Below are positions 1 to 15,790 of a stretch of 64,000 bases of DNA, one piece after another (the first letter of the stretch is position 1; every line of letters starts with the position of its first letter). Origin of the DNA: Riptortus pedestris. Taxonomy: Eukaryota; Arthropoda; Insecta; Hemiptera; Alydidae. The position numbers and the translations under genes were made by a program. Under the pieces are notes generated by a model, which worked only from the letters and a program-made list of their open reading frames with translations, was not told the origin of the DNA and did no database searches. The stretch is from assembly GCA_019009955.1 (NCBI GenBank), contig CM032228.1:174354001-174418000 (forward strand), read 5' to 3'.

Positions 1-110
1 TTCATTTTATGCTACTAAGGCAAAAAAGGCCTAATCAAGACCTTATTTATAGATTAACACACTTTTCTACATAAGGAAGATTATTACCATTTTGTTATCC
101 ACAAAAGAAC

Positions 111-290
111 TAGGGCTTTTAAAATGTTTCCTCTTATGAGTTCGATTCTTGCCCGGGCAATGGGAATTTATTTAGTGATGCACTCATTAAATAAAATCCT
201 TAGTCCCACCCTGCCTAGAAAAGAGTGGTAACGGATAGATAATCCTCCCCAATTAGCCGTAGTAGCACAAAGTGGACAAAATATATAACA
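111..290 (+). repeat. tRNA-Leu-derived SINE, copy 1
   Basis: Shares GAGTTCGATTCTTGCCCGGGCA (B-box region), ATTTATTTAGTGA, TAAATAAAATCCTTAGTCCC, GATAAT and AATTAGCC with the nine other copies described in this window. The tRNA-like head is degraded. Confidence 0.75.
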
Positions 291-523
291 ACTCCAACTC
301 CTCTTTTAAGCAGCTTAAATTAAATGAAATAAAAATAATCACATGATTGGAAATGTTAAGTCTACACATTATTTACTTTTTATTCTATTAACAATGAATA
401 AGGGGGAAAATCTACAGTTAAAAAAAAATAAAAAACCATAAATGGGTAGTAATGACTATTGGCACAATGTCGCTATGTATGTTTATTCTTTGGCCTTATT
501 GACCATTACTTCTTACATTTCAG

Positions 524-749
524 ATTATGAATTCAGAGTATGTCGAGGGATTCTACATTTATTCTCGTGGTCTTGATGCTCCAGCTAGAAGTACAAATAT
601 GCTAACAGTACTTCATGCAGGAGAAGCATCAGGATTTCTAGTCACAGGTCTTGCTAAATTTACACGCTACCAGTTCTTTTTAGTTCCATTTTATAAAACA
701 CTTGATGGCCGACCTTCTAATTCCAGAACTGCAAGAACTCTTGAAGATG
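524..749 (+). CDS. robo: robo exon: C-terminal part of an FN3 domain
   Basis: The acceptor TTTCAG precedes 524 and the donor G|GTAAGT follows 749. The exon reads from IMNSEYVEGFYIYSRG to RTARTLED and leaves phase 1. The YxxFLVPFY core and the closing RTLEDG match the end of an FN3 domain, probably FN3 number 2 of Robo. Entry phase is inferred as 0 because the upstream exon is outside the window. Confidence 0.85.
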
Positions 750-3700
750 GTAAGTCATTTCTTATTTACATAAATAAAATTAAAATTTTGCTTGACAATT
801 TGTTTTCTCAGTCACGATTTATTTCTTTGTCATCTGGAAATTCTAAAAATACATATAGCTTAATATTTTTCCAATTCCGAGATCATGCGAAAGCTTAAAA
901 AAAGGTAAATGTAGTTTTAAAAGAGCTATATTGACTATGTTTAGGCATATAATTTACATCCACCTGTACAATTCAGTTCACGATTTACCAATATTTCCTG
1001 CATCCAAGTACTTTATTCCTTACCACATGTGAGCTCCCTCTCTTCTATCTGAATCTAAAATTCATTTAACATTTCTTATGTTTCATGTTTTAGGCTTTTA
1101 TCAAATTCTTCTGGTTTCAGTTCAAATTATAGTGGGCACTCGTAAAAACCAGTCCTCTCCTTTTAAGTTTATTTATTATTTTAGACGTAATAGAGTTAAA
1201 GGTTTACTTTTAATATCAAAATTTCAGTTCATCAATAAATTAAACTAATGTAATCTTTATTAATGAATGTTGAGCTAAAGGATTCTGAATATTCTCAAGC
1301 TGAGCAATTTATCGGTAAGCTTATAAAAATGACAATACAAAATTCTTTAAATTGAGAATAAAAATAAATATCAACAAAATCAAAAGCTGAGTTCCATAAT
1401 AAAAGTAGCTGAAAATAAATTATTTGTTATAAGGAAAATTAAATTAATTGTATAAATGAAATATTTTTATAATTTCGGAACACTGAATATTATCAATATC
1501 AAAATTATAAGGGTATTAAAATCATTTGTTTAATTTAAATTATCATTAGTGTATTATTTCATCATTAGTTTAATTATTATCTTGTGGATGTAATACATAA
1601 ATTTATGGGTGTGACCAAGGGCCAGATTGGGACACCTGAAAGGGCATTGCCTTTGACTTAAAAAGGCCAAACAGCCCTCGGGTCCGTGGGCAGGAAAGAA
1701 CAACAGCTAAAATAAAAGAAATTGAACAAATGTAACTGTGTTTTTATTCATTACTTAATTTTTGATGTCTATTTCGATTTAACTGAAATACAAATTTTTG
1801 GGAAATACAAACATGTGCCCAGTTCAACACCTTTGGATTCATGTTGTCCTAATGACTTACATGGCAAGTTCGATTCCTGCCTGGGCAGTAGGAATTTATT
1901 TAGTGACAAACTCATTAAATAAAATTCTTACTCCTACCCAGGCTAGAAAAGGATGGCAAACTGTAGATAACCTCTTCCCAATTAACCATAGTAGCAAATA
2001 ATCGATATTAAAAAATAATAGTACATAATAACAACGACTTTGTTAATCATTACATTTGATCTGATTCTTACAACTCTCACTCAGAAATGAAATATTTATT
2101 TACAAAATGCATGTAGATGATCATTTACATATGTATATGCATACAAACATACACACACACACAAAATATATTTATATATGATTATTTTTTTAACATATAT
2201 TTATTTTCCTTGTGAATTTCAGTTCCTTCTGAGCCTCCAACAGGTTTAGAGGCTGTGCTTTTAAACACCAGCTCAGTATATTTAAAATGGAAACCACCCC
2301 CACAATCTGCTCATAATGGAATATTGAGAACTTATCAGGTAAATGGTTTGATGGTTCCAATGAATATCATTGCTACAAATAAAAGAAATATAGGATTATA
2401 CGGAGGAAAAAATGTAATCCTTCACAAAGATTTATTTTAGTTGAGTGTCGTTTGAGCTAGTAGCTTCATCTTCAGCTTCCAGTCAGAAAGAACCGATTCG
2501 GATCTGGACTAGGAGACTATTGTAAGAGCCACAAGGAGACTGGGATCCAGAATAGTTCTTCTCCATGAGAGTGTGCAGAAAGATAAGGAATTGCTCTGTC
2601 AAAATAAATCTTTGTGAAGAATTCAGTTCTTTTTGTGTGATCCTGATCAACATTCTTCACCTTCCAGTACCTGGAGTTTGAATTATAAATGTGGCTTAAT
2701 TAATTTAAGGACTATGCCTAGTGAAGTCAGTGATTTATTATTTTAATTTGTGATATTTATTAACTATAAAATTATCAAAGGACATTTCAATTGCATTGAT
2801 ATTCATTGGATCCATCAAAAATATTGAGGGATTTTTATATCTCGATCAATAGACATTTTTAAAGTAGCTTATTCCAGTTTATAAGTTGTATGCCTAGAAT
2901 ATAAGTTTGAAGGAGACCTGCCCTAGAAGATTCTAAACTCTTAAGATACTGTTATACGGTCTTCCGACTCTTGAATAGCTTTGATTGTATTACCAGTACA
3001 CAAATAATTTTAAAAAGGCCCACTGTGCATTCCTAATTAGAAGCCAAGCTTAAATTGATACACTTAGAAAAAGCTCACTTTTTTTCTGGGTGCTGTCCTT
3101 TTTACCTGATACTAGGTACTGTCTAAAATCTGAATTATTATTTAAGTTGAGAATTTTTCCATGGCCTGGCTTCAGATGCACATTCTTGTCAATATGAAAA
3201 TAGGGGAAAACCTATAAGAAGCTGTATTAGATAGTTATAATGTTGCCATTTTGGTTTATTTTCATTATTTTTAGTGACAAACTCATACAAAAAAAAACCT
3301 TACTTCCACCCTGGCTAGAAAAGGGTAGTAACCTGTAGATAACCCATCCCAATTAGCTGGGCAGTAACAAAAAGTAGACGTTAATAAATAACAATATTTT
3401 CATTATTAAATAATTTTTTTGGTTATAAGTGTTGACTGCAATACATCAAAAACAAAGGGCAAAATCAATATGAAAATAGGAAGATATGATTGTTATTACT
3501 CAAAGTATAAAGTTGCTGCATAGGAAGGGTATTTGCGATTTATAAATTTTAAGATAGAATTAGATTATTTGGCCATGCACTGGGCAACATCTTCTATATC
3601 AAAGAAAGTACTGCGTCCGGAGTAATTTCTGATTTAAGGCTTTACTTATGATATAAATAATTTCTGATTATACGCTTCTTTCCAAATGTTGGAACAAATT

Positions 3701-6700
3701 AGTACATATTTGGTTTTTTTGTCCACAGTATGACAGTCCATTTATTAGAATATATTTTTAATCATAGTCTTAAATACTTAATGCATTTAAAAATGATAAT
3801 CCCAAGTCATTTGCCCCTCCCTCTTCCTCCTGTTTGATTATTTATTTTGTTTTAAGGCGCATTAATAGGGTGCTGAGTCGTAAATTGATGATCTAGACTC
3901 AAATCCCTGCAATGCCTCACTAAATTTTCTTTAGCTCTTTGATTAACTGAATTCAAATTTGTATTTCTACCCACTTCCATCAACATCAAAAGGTTTTAGT
4001 TACGTAACTATTCTAAAGGTTAACATTATATAGCTTTTTGAATAAAGTAGCAAATTCTAATTGGGAGTGCCAAAAGCGTGGCTGGGGGGTGTCATGGGAT
4101 GACCATATGCCCGACCTCCCATGAAGAGTAATGGGGCAAGCCAGATTCATGAGCTGTTAAGTCAAACTGTAATTATTTAGTCCTTAAAAAGTTTGATTTC
4201 ATTTCAACTTCAATCAAACTTGTAATGCAGATTCTACTTCCATTCAGTAGAAATGGTTGTAAATTTAAATAAATTGTAGTTGCCAACTTGCTGATGAACA
4301 CATTTTCTAGTTGAACAAGAAATGTTTTTCAATAAGCCCAAATGAATAATAGTTTGTTCACTCTTACAATTCGACAAGGTGAAGCATATATTTGATTGTG
4401 ACACGATTATCAGAATGCGGGTTGGGGGGTCCCACCTATGACAGGGTATGATGTAACAGCCAGGTTGAGAATAATGCATGACAAAACTTTTTGTGTAAGC
4501 ACGCATTAATTTATTTTGCCACTACATAAACAAATACTTGTTTGCTCTTGGAAAACGTCAAGTTCAGGCGATTAATCACTCATTTTTACAGCTTCTGTCC
4601 TTATGTATTTTAAATATTAAATAAAAACCTCATACATCATGATATGAAAAGAAAAACCTATTCTCATATTAACGTCCTCAGTGAGATGAGAATACATCCA
4701 TGTGATTCACTCTTGATTGTGATCTGAGGAGTAAGCATCGGCAGTGTGATTATTGTAGAAAATTTGTCTATCCCTACCTCAAGGAGCTCATGCCCTGAAC
4801 CAATCTTTTTTTTCTTTTTTTTTTCACCACCTGAATAAATACAACTTCCCTCCCCTACCCCAGACCAACACACAACACAACAGTGCAAACAAACAAGGTA
4901 CAGGACTATCAAACTTCATTACCAAAATTAAATGTCTTATACATATTCAAAAATTTATATATCATTTTCAAAAACAATTAATAAATTAAAATCAGCTCAG
5001 AGGCCAATAGATAAAATTACATGCATAATTGAAGGAGTAATAGAATATTTTGATTAGTAATTTAGCCCACAAACGAACAATCATATTAATTCACCCTATT
5101 AATTCAATTTTCTGGAACACTTGTTCTATAAAACAAAATATTAGAGTTTAAATATTTCCTAAAAAATAATAAAATGCACCTAGCAAGCCTGAGCAAAACT
5201 AAACTTGAAGTAAACATAAATATATATATGCCAAACTAAAAAATCTATAGGAAAGACAGAAACTCTGATGGTGTAGGAGTAGTGATAATAATTAAAAACA
5301 ATATAAAATATATAACAACTCTCATAAAAGTAACAAATTTATCTTACATTGAAGCAATAAGAATCAAAACAGAATCAAACACTTAATATTACACTTTAAT
5401 TGCCGCATATTGGCCACCATATAAGGAACTGTTAATTACTGATCTTCATAAATGATTTAATACAGAGTCATCAGATTTTTTCTTTTAAGGGAGGTGCAAA
5501 TGGAATTTCATGACTTTGAACATTATTTAACCTACTCCATTCTTCTAACTACTCCTCCATTGTTAATAAAAATGTTAAAACCTTTAATTGTAGGTTGTTG
5601 TACGGTCTGGAGATAAATTGAATGGTACACTTTTGAATAATGTGACTGTGAATGCTGGTACTCCTTCACTTCTTCTTACTAATTTGAGCTCTGGAATCGT
5701 GTACTCTGTGGAAGTAGCTGCAGCTACAAGAGCAGGTTTAGGGCCATATACTGACCCTGCTACACTCAGATTAGATACAGCATCTCGGCAAATTTACAGG
5801 GATAATCAGCATAGGTAACGTTATTATTATTTTTATAAATCTCTGTCAACTAAATAGTCTTTAATGAGGCACTGCTTAACTTTCTTTCTAAGTTTAATTT
5901 AAAAGGAGACCGAATAATCTATTATATATTTTAGTGTTCTTGTATATAGTTGGTTTTTCCAAAGCAACTGCTAAAATGTTTGAGAATAACTTTCTCGTTC
6001 ATGAGATGCTAACTTGATAACAGCATTTCCCAACCAATCTATCTCGAGAAAAGCATTTTTTATCTTTTTTTGTCTAAAATTTATAAAATTATTAACATCC
6101 AACTGTTGGGACATACCCATATTATGATGATGGCTGCAATTATTTTGTTCTCTTACAAGAACTAAAGCTTTAGTTTTTCCCGTTCCATTGTAGCCTTAAT
6201 CATAGCCAAAATGGTATTAATTAATTGACTCAATTATTATTTAATCATTATGCTTGAGCTGTGAATCTAATTTACTATTGCTTTAAATCAAGAAATGAAA
6301 TTTTAATAATTCATAGTGTGCTTAGAATTTAGGAGTCCTTGCTTTACTCCTAGTGCAAACTACAACTCGCAGTTAGTCCATCACTAAATGATTAAGAATG
6401 GTGAACCAATGAGCCATAGACACCAGTAGCAAAAATAAATACAGCTGCACAGAAAGACATCCTCTTCCCCTTTACTTAAAAATTAAATCTTCAGTATATT
6501 TCAATAACGTTCAGATGCTAATCTCAAATAAAATTTTATCTGAGATAATCTGGAATTATTCATTTCTTTACTCAAAAAATAATATTCTCATTAAAAAAAG
6601 TTCTGCAAGTATTCATCAGAAATGAAAGATACGTAACTAACAAATGTTTAATGTTTTATTCAAATAAATTATCTTTAACAATTATTACAGGCAGCCAATT

Positions 6701-9700
6701 GGACAAAAACCAGGAATTGGGCCAGGTCCGAATGAATTTATGGCAGAGACCTGGTTCATAGCTTTGCTTGGGAGTATGATTGCGGTCATGTTTCTTTTGA
6801 TTGGTGCAATGGTGCTTGTAAGAAGGAGGCAGCTTCTAACTAAGAAATCAAATTTACCTGGTATGTTCATTTTTTTTATGGAACTTTATTCATATTCTGG
6901 TTATAATTGAATTCTTATTTAACTTCATTTTTATGAGGGGCTATTAACTAGACTCATAATTAATCTACATTTTAATTTCGTTTTGACTACTTGTCCTTTA
7001 ATCCTTTTGAATACTTCTCACAGATACATCACTCTATCTCTATTAATGGTTAGCCCACTTCAATGTGTCACTATCACTTCACTATCCACATAATCTTCAC
7101 AGCATTTAGAGACTTGAAACCAAAGAAAATATTAAATCCCCTAAAACTTAACGACTACAACACCATTGCCAAATTAGCAATTATGTAAAAGATTAACGGT
7201 CTAAGATCAATAAGTAAAAAGTCTGGTTACATTGTTCTGGGAAAAATACTATCAATTCAATTACAGTAAGTATATAAATTTACTAGCTGTTACCATCATT
7301 GATGGTTGAAATAGAAATGAGTTTTATCACCTTAGCATTATAAGAAAAAAAATATGATAAACTTCTGTTCAGGCATTCTGTTGTAATCTCAAAGAAGTAT
7401 GACATGAGGGCCAGAAGTTGAAGTAATTGTGTTTCCATTTATTGGCAAGGTTGAAATAAATATGGTTTCTTATCAAAATACAGGGTGTATCAAAAAGAAT
7501 CATCTGATATTTGCCACATTTATATTTTTGAAGCTAATAAGCATATACAATTTTTTTTTGTAATGAAAGAGAACTCAAAAAGTTTTTTTTTTTTCTCATA
7601 CCTCTTTAATAGGTGTTCAATATGCCCCTTCTTTAGATGCACGGCATTCGTCAATGTGACATTCAAATAGGTCCCACACTGTGCTCCATGTCTGCATCAG
7701 ATAATTGGGCGCAGTGTTTTGCCTTTGCATAAATAACCTGTTTCTTGGAATTATTCATGCCATCTTCTAATGGATACATACTACAAAGGTCATGCTGATC
7801 AATTTTGTACTAACTTGCACTGTGCTTAACATAAAACACAAAAAGCTTTCTGTTGTTCAAGCTCCATCTTTAATAGAACTGAAGATAGTGTTCACTCAAG
7901 CATGCTGCGACTACTTAGCGGGAACCATGTAAATCTCGAGAGTTTCCTCTTTCCAACAGTACATAGGTCATGCACATATGTCATATAACTCAAAACAAAT
8001 ATTTATGAATTTTTGAGTCTGGATGATTCTTTTTGATACACCCTGTATAATTAAGATTATTCCGAGTAAACCCCCATGTAGATCATGTTGACAAAATTCA
8101 TTTCCTAAATAAATATACAAACAATTTTAAAACTTTATGAATTTTATTGAGACATTCTATGGAACACTGATCAATTCTATGTAGTGACCGAAAATCCTGA
8201 GACAAAATTTTAAATTTGAAAAAAATGATGAAAAATCGTTGAAAAAAGTTGATAATAGAATAAATATAGATACATAAAGAAAGCTTGTAAACATTTAGAT
8301 AATTTATTTTAGCACATTCTTTATTCATGAATATGTTTTATGATTTGTTCCTTTTTAAGATTCTCGGAGTAATGGAGGAATTCTTGCAACACCTCTCAGT
8401 TTAAAAGCAGCTGTAGGTTTACCACATCCGACTGCAATGATACCTCACCCCCATGATTCAACATTGTGGATCGAGCCAAACAGAGCAGCATCATGGAGGC
8501 ATTCAGAACTCAGTGATAAAGAACCACAGATTTTGGAGCCTGCTGATTATGCTGAGGTTGATCCTGTTCACGGGGTGTCAACCTTCCAGGGGAAGAGAGG
8601 CGATACATCTCCAGCTCCCTATGCAACAACCACCCTTATTCCAAAGTACCCTTCAAATGTAAGGACACCCAGTGGGAGACAGGTTAGATTCCAATTCTCT
8701 GATCAAAATAGAATTTTGACATTTTGACATTAGACATTCTGTTATAAATTTTATATACATAACTTAAAATAATAGAGAAAAAGAAAACACTTTATTTAAA
8801 AATGTCAGCTGATCAACTAAATTGAGTTGCTCATACACACCAAACTACTATTTAATCCCGTTTATGGATATTAATTAAAAAGTGAAAAAGCTTATGTAAG
8901 AAGAATAATTAAATAATGACTAAAATTAATATATAAACTAACAAAGAAAAACAAAAAGTACTAATGAACGGGCTGAACAAATCAAATAAAAGAAAATGCT
9001 GAAATGAATGTCATAGATTTAATATTGATTATGTCAGGAGAATCTTTGCTGAGCGCTTCTTTATACTTTTTTTTCAAAGTGTTTCTCATAAATAGATTAT
9101 TTTTGGAGCCAATCTTCTAGATCACTCATTGGTTTTGAACCTTGTCATTGTGCCTAGCATGAGGGTTTCACTGCTTTTTTTTCTTTAGTGCCATTCTGCA
9201 AATCTATACTGCTCAAAAATGAATAGGGATATTGGTTATTTTTTTCTTATCCTATTAATTTTAATTAAATCGACCTTAATTAAATAACTTTTTTATGGGG
9301 GGAAAAAGACAATAATTTCTATTAAATATTAATGATATTTATAATTTAAAAAAAATTCTAGTCCCCATAAATACCACAAAACCTACCAACCTACCAATAT
9401 CCCTATTCATTTTTGAGCAGTTTAGTTCATTCCATCTTCACCTAAACTTATTCGAAGCACATATACTTTTTTTCCCTAAAACTCCATTGTTAGGTGCTTA
9501 ATGTTAAGGTGGTGTCGAGCGACCTGCATTTGCAGTAGAGGGGTCTCTCATCTCCTCCACTCGTAGCACACCTCAAAATGAACCATAATTCATGTTTGTT
9601 TACCAGCATTTGACCAAAAAACTTATTAATGATAAAAAATTCAACAAATATATTCCTTTTCTAACAAATATATTCATTGAGGATTCAGTTATAGAAACAA

Positions 9701-10951
9701 ACTTCATAGCAATAGAAGTAAAATATGATGAGAAACTGAAAGAAAAAAAGAACACAAAAATAAAAAAAATTGAAACTGCTGTAAGATATTATCTTAACGA
9801 TTGATTCCCTTTAATTGATTGGCTTTGTACGCAGTTACCAAATTTAGTTGTCCAGTCCATTTTATTACTAAAGTGGTTTTCCTCTTCTATTTAATGAAAT
9901 TATATTTCAGCATTAATAATATTTAGTGCAAGAAGTTACTTAATATTATACAAGAAAAACCTCATACAGCACTAATAACTCATAACTAAAGACTGTAATT
10001 CTACTGATAGAATCTTATATAAAGAATTTATAGATTCTAATTGGTGTCAATAATTGTCAACATTTTCACTTATATATAATAGAGTAAGCTGTATTACTTT
10101 ATCTTGCATCATATTCAGTGGCCTAATGTCCTTGAGGCTTACCTTCTTGGGTCTCTGTAGGCTCTGATCTAAGAGTGTGCCTCAATTACACTAGGGCATT
10201 GATGATGCTATAGAATAATCTTTTACGTCCGTTTTTTCTCATTCTTAGTCACATTTGTTGTACACTTTTATAATTGAAGGTCTAATGTATTATTGATTGT
10301 GTATTTAATTATAAATGATAACCATTTATTTAACTAGTAATGCCTCAAGAAGGGGTTTTATATCTTCAGAAGATATTATGTCTAAGGTTTTTTTTCTCTC
10401 TCTCTTTCTCTAAAGTGCTGTCATTCACAAAAATTTTCTTCTAGGGATGGATTCAAATATGCCCTCCTAGTGACGGAAAAGAAATGGAATCTCTTTATCC
10501 TAACCAAAGTGCTTTCTTCAATTCGAATATTTATTCAGACACTTATGTTTTTGATAAGAATAATGAATATAGCAATGAGAAAGGTATTTTATACTTATAT
10601 GATTTTAATATTTTAATTTTAAAACTAAAAACACATTCTCATGCATTTATATTTTCACTAGGGGGAAGTGTTGGGAAGCCTTCTTCTCTCATTATTAGTC
10701 AGTGTGGAAGGAAGGCAGTCTCTGAATTGGGTTGCTGTGATCCAGATCAATTTAATTCTGACAATGTAAATAATTCTGTTGGAAGTCATACAAATACTCT
10801 TAGGCATCAGCATAAAAACTTCCAGCTGTCTAGACCACAGGTAACTTAATTTACTATAATTTTAACCTTTTGGAATATGCTATTAATGATTTAATTTCAT
10901 GGCAGAGTTACATACATACACCCACCCACACACAAATGCACACACACACTC

Positions 10952-11017
<66 letters not shown>

Positions 11018-14000
11018 TATGTAGTAAACAAAAATTTGATCATTTGCCGCAAATTAAATTATGCAGTGAAGTGAGATTTCTTTTTGAGGTAGATCTGCGG
11101 CGAATTTACTTGATTTGAGTGAAGATGGAGAGTAGCAAATTATAGGTAAATTGCTGTTGGAGTAACAGCTACAGATAATAAAAGTGATGATGATTCAATA
11201 GAGAATGTAAGAGAAGCTCATACCTCATTCATAGACTAACCCTTTAATTGCGCAAAGCCACTATAGTAGCTTGATCCAAGCCACTATAATGGCTTTTCTC
11301 AATGAAAGGGTTAAACAGAATGGAAAAATTGTAGTCATAAGTTTTGAAACATTCTACTTGATGATTAGTCAAATACAGAAATTCCAGAAGCAGGCCCATA
11401 GACCTAAATTGTAACATCACAAAATGATGAGCTGGTACATGTTGACATAGATCTACTAATAATAGAAGCATATGTAGTAGAAATTGTTAGATTGAGCAAT
11501 GTGTATTGAAGAGATGACAAAGGCTTGCGTCCTTAGACCAGAGATGCAGAATTTATGGTAGTGGTAGTGTGATATAGGTAGTTGAGATCTGACTGCCTTT
11601 GAAAAAACTGTTGTTTAAACTAGAAGAAAAAGACTGAAACATTGGGTTGAGGGATGAAGCAGTTCTTTGAACTGTCATTAATTATATGTGTTTGGAAGTA
11701 GAGACTAAAAAAGTGGACTACTGGATTGCTTCAGAATATGAACTATTACTTTAGGGTGTATCTTTTTAGTGCCTTTACTTAACTTTTTTCACACTTTCAT
11801 ACCTTCTTCAATCAAGCACCCAAACCCGTTTACCTATTACTGACTTTCTTAGACTTCTTGTTCCATATCATGTTGTATTTTATTTTCTCATGAAGAGTAA
11901 TCCCATCATCTTTCGTTCACCTAGTCATCTTGATTACAATTCCTGCAACAGGTTTGGAAGTGTACCATTAAGTTTTCTTGTCATAAAAAGTTCTGCTGGT
12001 GAGTACCTGTGCTAGAGAGGTCTGCTCCTTCTTACTTCAGTCTTTACCATTGTCTCAACAAATTAATTTCTTTGAAGACATTTAGGGCTACTGGTTCTAT
12101 AAATGGAGTCAAATTTGATAAAAAAGACTGTATCTATCAAAATGCAGGAAATATGATTTTAAATCGGCTTTCCTACAATAAATGTCCATGTATTGAAGTA
12201 TGTAATCCACCAGTACCAGATATCTTCTCACATGTCCACAACTGACTTTTGCAATGATATTTTGGTTAAGAGGTGAGACACGATGTGAGGAAGCTTGTCC
12301 TGAGTAGTAGTATTAGCAGAGGAACCTGTGTTTGCAGATAAAGATACTATTGGTGACAATGAAGATTGAAATGAATTTAATCAAAGTTCAAAATGCAAAA
12401 CAGTAGCTCATTGTTTTGCCATTTCTTACAATTTTTAATTAATTGGTGATTATCATGAGTTTTTTTTTTTGTTTTTTTTTTTTTTGTAGAGAATAAAAAT
12501 AAATGTTATGATTTCTAGAATGACATTATGGACATTTTCCAACTGATATGACAAAAGAAGTGAGTGTTCTAACTAAACTTGTTTTAGAGCATAAGTTACT
12601 TTCTTTTGCGATGACTAGTTGCCTGTACAATGAGGGGTAGATGAAATTACATTTAAGTTCTCAGTCTGGGAAATCAACTATTGCTGGAATTTCATAAACC
12701 TTATGTGTATTAAAAAAGTCAGCTTCAAACCTTACACTGCACTAGCTGTAAGATCTAATTGTGACAGTGAAAGATGCACATTAGTTTTAAGAACATCTCA
12801 ATGTTTCTAACTTACAGTAAGTAAAGTCAAATTTTGGAGTCATATCTTTCTGATCCAGCTTTCTCACCACTATAACACAATGAAACTAAAGAGGGTACTT
12901 TGGAAGAGGGACAGATGATATTTTCAAGAATTGTTGAGAACAATTCAGAATAAGTAGACATAAATGTATTCAAATTGTTGTCCGTGAGTTTATGCAAAAT
13001 GAGTTCCATAGGAAAAGAAACTAGTAGTTTTTGGATAACTTTGATTTTTAACATTCACATAATTAAAATTGAATTAGAAGAAGTTATAGTAAAATATATG
13101 AAAGAGAAAATATATTATTACAATTGTTGCATCCAGTTGTATCTGAGTAAGTGGAGTACAAGACAGTTCACAGAGAATTTGAGGAAGATTTTGGAGGAGA
13201 TTAGGTATAGGAGGTTTTGGTAAACAGTGAACTTACCCTGTATGAATTTTATATGCTGCCAGTAAATATTAAGCTATGACCAAAGTGCTCATGAATAAAC
13301 AGCAGAGTAAGAGTGAAATGAGACATAGCCTTAGTATATGGATATGTGTACCTTTAGGATTTAAAGAGGCTCACTCTCATGAGGTTTGAAGCAGGAGATG
13401 GTATAGACGACACTTACATTGGCGCCATATCATCTCTTCAGGAGTCATTTCTATTAGGCTGGCAAAGAATTTACTAAATATCCAGGAATGTCCCTATTTT
13501 TAGGTCAGATTGAATATATATTAGTTTTTTTGAAAAGCTTCAACATAGGAAGTTATTTAAATTAATTAAAAATGCCAAAATTTCAGACAATTTGGCATAA
13601 TTGTCTTTTATATCCTAGAAGCAGTTATTTACTCATTCCATCAGCTACAATTATGGTTGAATTAACTTGAAATGGTAATTAATTATTTTTGTTTTTCGGT
13701 AGAAAATGAAGAGTTGACTTCTCTTTTGGCACTATGCCTGTCATTGAAACCTATAAATGAGATATGTTACATTGCATTTATTTCTGTAACTAATCAGTTG
13801 TGAATAATCATTTCTGACATGAATTTCCTAGATGTAAATTCCTAAATAACTTCTGCATTATTATTCCTATCTTTTTAAATAAAAATAATAGTATAGTACT
13901 TAATTTTTATGAATAGAATGGATGAATACACCAGTAAGTAAATCACACTTTACGCTATGCCAGAACAGAGAATTTTTAAAATTTACCTTTGAAAGCTGAA

Positions 14001-15720
14001 GGTAAGCATTTTTTGCTCGCAGCCCACAGTGGATAACAAGCTCTTCACATTATGCTAGAGCCTTGCCCTGACCGGCTTTATGATAACTCCTGGGAACATC
14101 TCAGTTCTTTTTTCATCATATTACATAGCAACAGATGGTTTAAAATAGGAGTTATGGTTTCAGTAAATTGGTGATACTTTTAAAGTTAAGGATAATGATT
14201 ATTAGGAAAATGGAATCTTAAATTTGAGAACACTTTTCACTCAGTACTATTTCTCATAATTCGCAATATATACATATTTGGCCCCAATTAAATGACTTTT
14301 TGAAGGTTACCAAATAATAAGTACTACTTTCTTAGTTTATATTTTTATTTGTCCTACCTGTTTTACTCCTTGTAGACATCTCTTCAGGTGCAAAACTTTG
14401 ACTACAAAACCTCTTTATACATGTTTGGTAACATTTCAGTTGATAAAAATGTTTTTTCTGTTGATATTAAATATGAAATAATATGTTAATAAAAAGTCCT
14501 TATTTAGATTTGTGAAGTTTCTAATAGTATGTGGATTCTTATTGGCTATGTCGTCTCTGGTATCGTTGTCTTTTGTATCCAACATATGTACAAAACTGCT
14601 TATTTATCTGGTATCAACTGACAGTGTCATTGGCCATCATTTTTAGTTAAACTGTCTAACCAGAAGGTTCAATACCAAACATGTAAAAAGACGTTTTGTA
14701 AAAGGTTATGCTCCTGAAGAAGCATTTATGAGGCATGGAACATATAGAGCAAATAATAAAAAAGAAGAAAGTAGTGTTTTTATTTGTTTTCCTCTGCCAT
14801 AGGCCATGTAATTATTTTTTGAGTAATTCTAAATTGCAATAAGCAAATTATGACTATTTGACTTTCAGAATATGACTACTAATTATTTGGCTAACAGAGA
14901 CAATTATATTTCAACTTTAAAAAGTTTTATTTTTAGATTGATTTAACATATTTTATTTCAGTTAGATTGAAAATTTTTATTTTCCGACCAGGTCCTGTGA
15001 GCTCAATTTTTCATGAAACTTCAGTAGTTTATGCATGACTCCTTTAATAAATGTAAGTGGAAAATGGATTTTGTATTTAACCAGCACGGATTAACTGAAC
15101 TAATCCACTTATTTGTCAGTATAAAATATTTAACCAATAATTCTGTCAAATAAGCTAACAAAAATCTGTATGACTGACTCTATAATGCTTTCAGTTTTTC
15201 AGTTGTGTGGTATGTCCTTAGTTTAGAGCTTTTAAAATTTAAATTGATTCTTCTTTTTTACCTTCTTTAACATCAATTCTTTTGTATAATTATAAAGTCT
15301 TTGCAAGTATTACAGACAATCAAAATATCTTTCAAGGAGGCTATGACAGTTTAAAATTATTAAACATTAAACTATTTCTGTCAAAAGCTCTGAGTTTCTT
15401 TTGAATAGTTTTATGAGCATTTTATTTATTTGTCACAAAAAGGAATTCGTGATTAAGTTCCTGGCATTTTATACACATTACACACAAATCACTTACTATT
15501 ATTGTCGCTAGGCTTAATTAAGTGTTTTAGGATATTAAATGTTTTCTGTACTAATGACATTAAATGTTATTTCAAATGAAAGTACTTAATGTGAAAGAAA
15601 GAGTTTAGAATTTCCCTTTTGATAAATAAAACAAATAATGAGGTTGCTCCCATGACATATTTTTGAAAAATGTCTTCAAATGTCTATCAATACTGAATAA
15701 AGATGATTTAAAATTTAAAA

Positions 15721-15790
<70 letters not shown>

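Larger units (their letters stand above)
10841..15599. other. First part of the 7.8 kb robo intron
   Basis: Begins with (CA)n and a long (TA)n tract near 10918-11017, then the piggyBac-like relics at 11.2-12.3 kb. From 13.2 to 15.6 kb it is AT-rich sequence in which I see no gene or clear repeat. Confidence 0.4.

Noticed and set aside
9592..9804. 70-residue Lys/Asn/Ile-rich frame
   Set aside because: Composition follows the AT-rich background; no homology or signal.
10870..11118. Open frame with THTH and YIYI runs
   Set aside because: Translation of CA and TA microsatellites.
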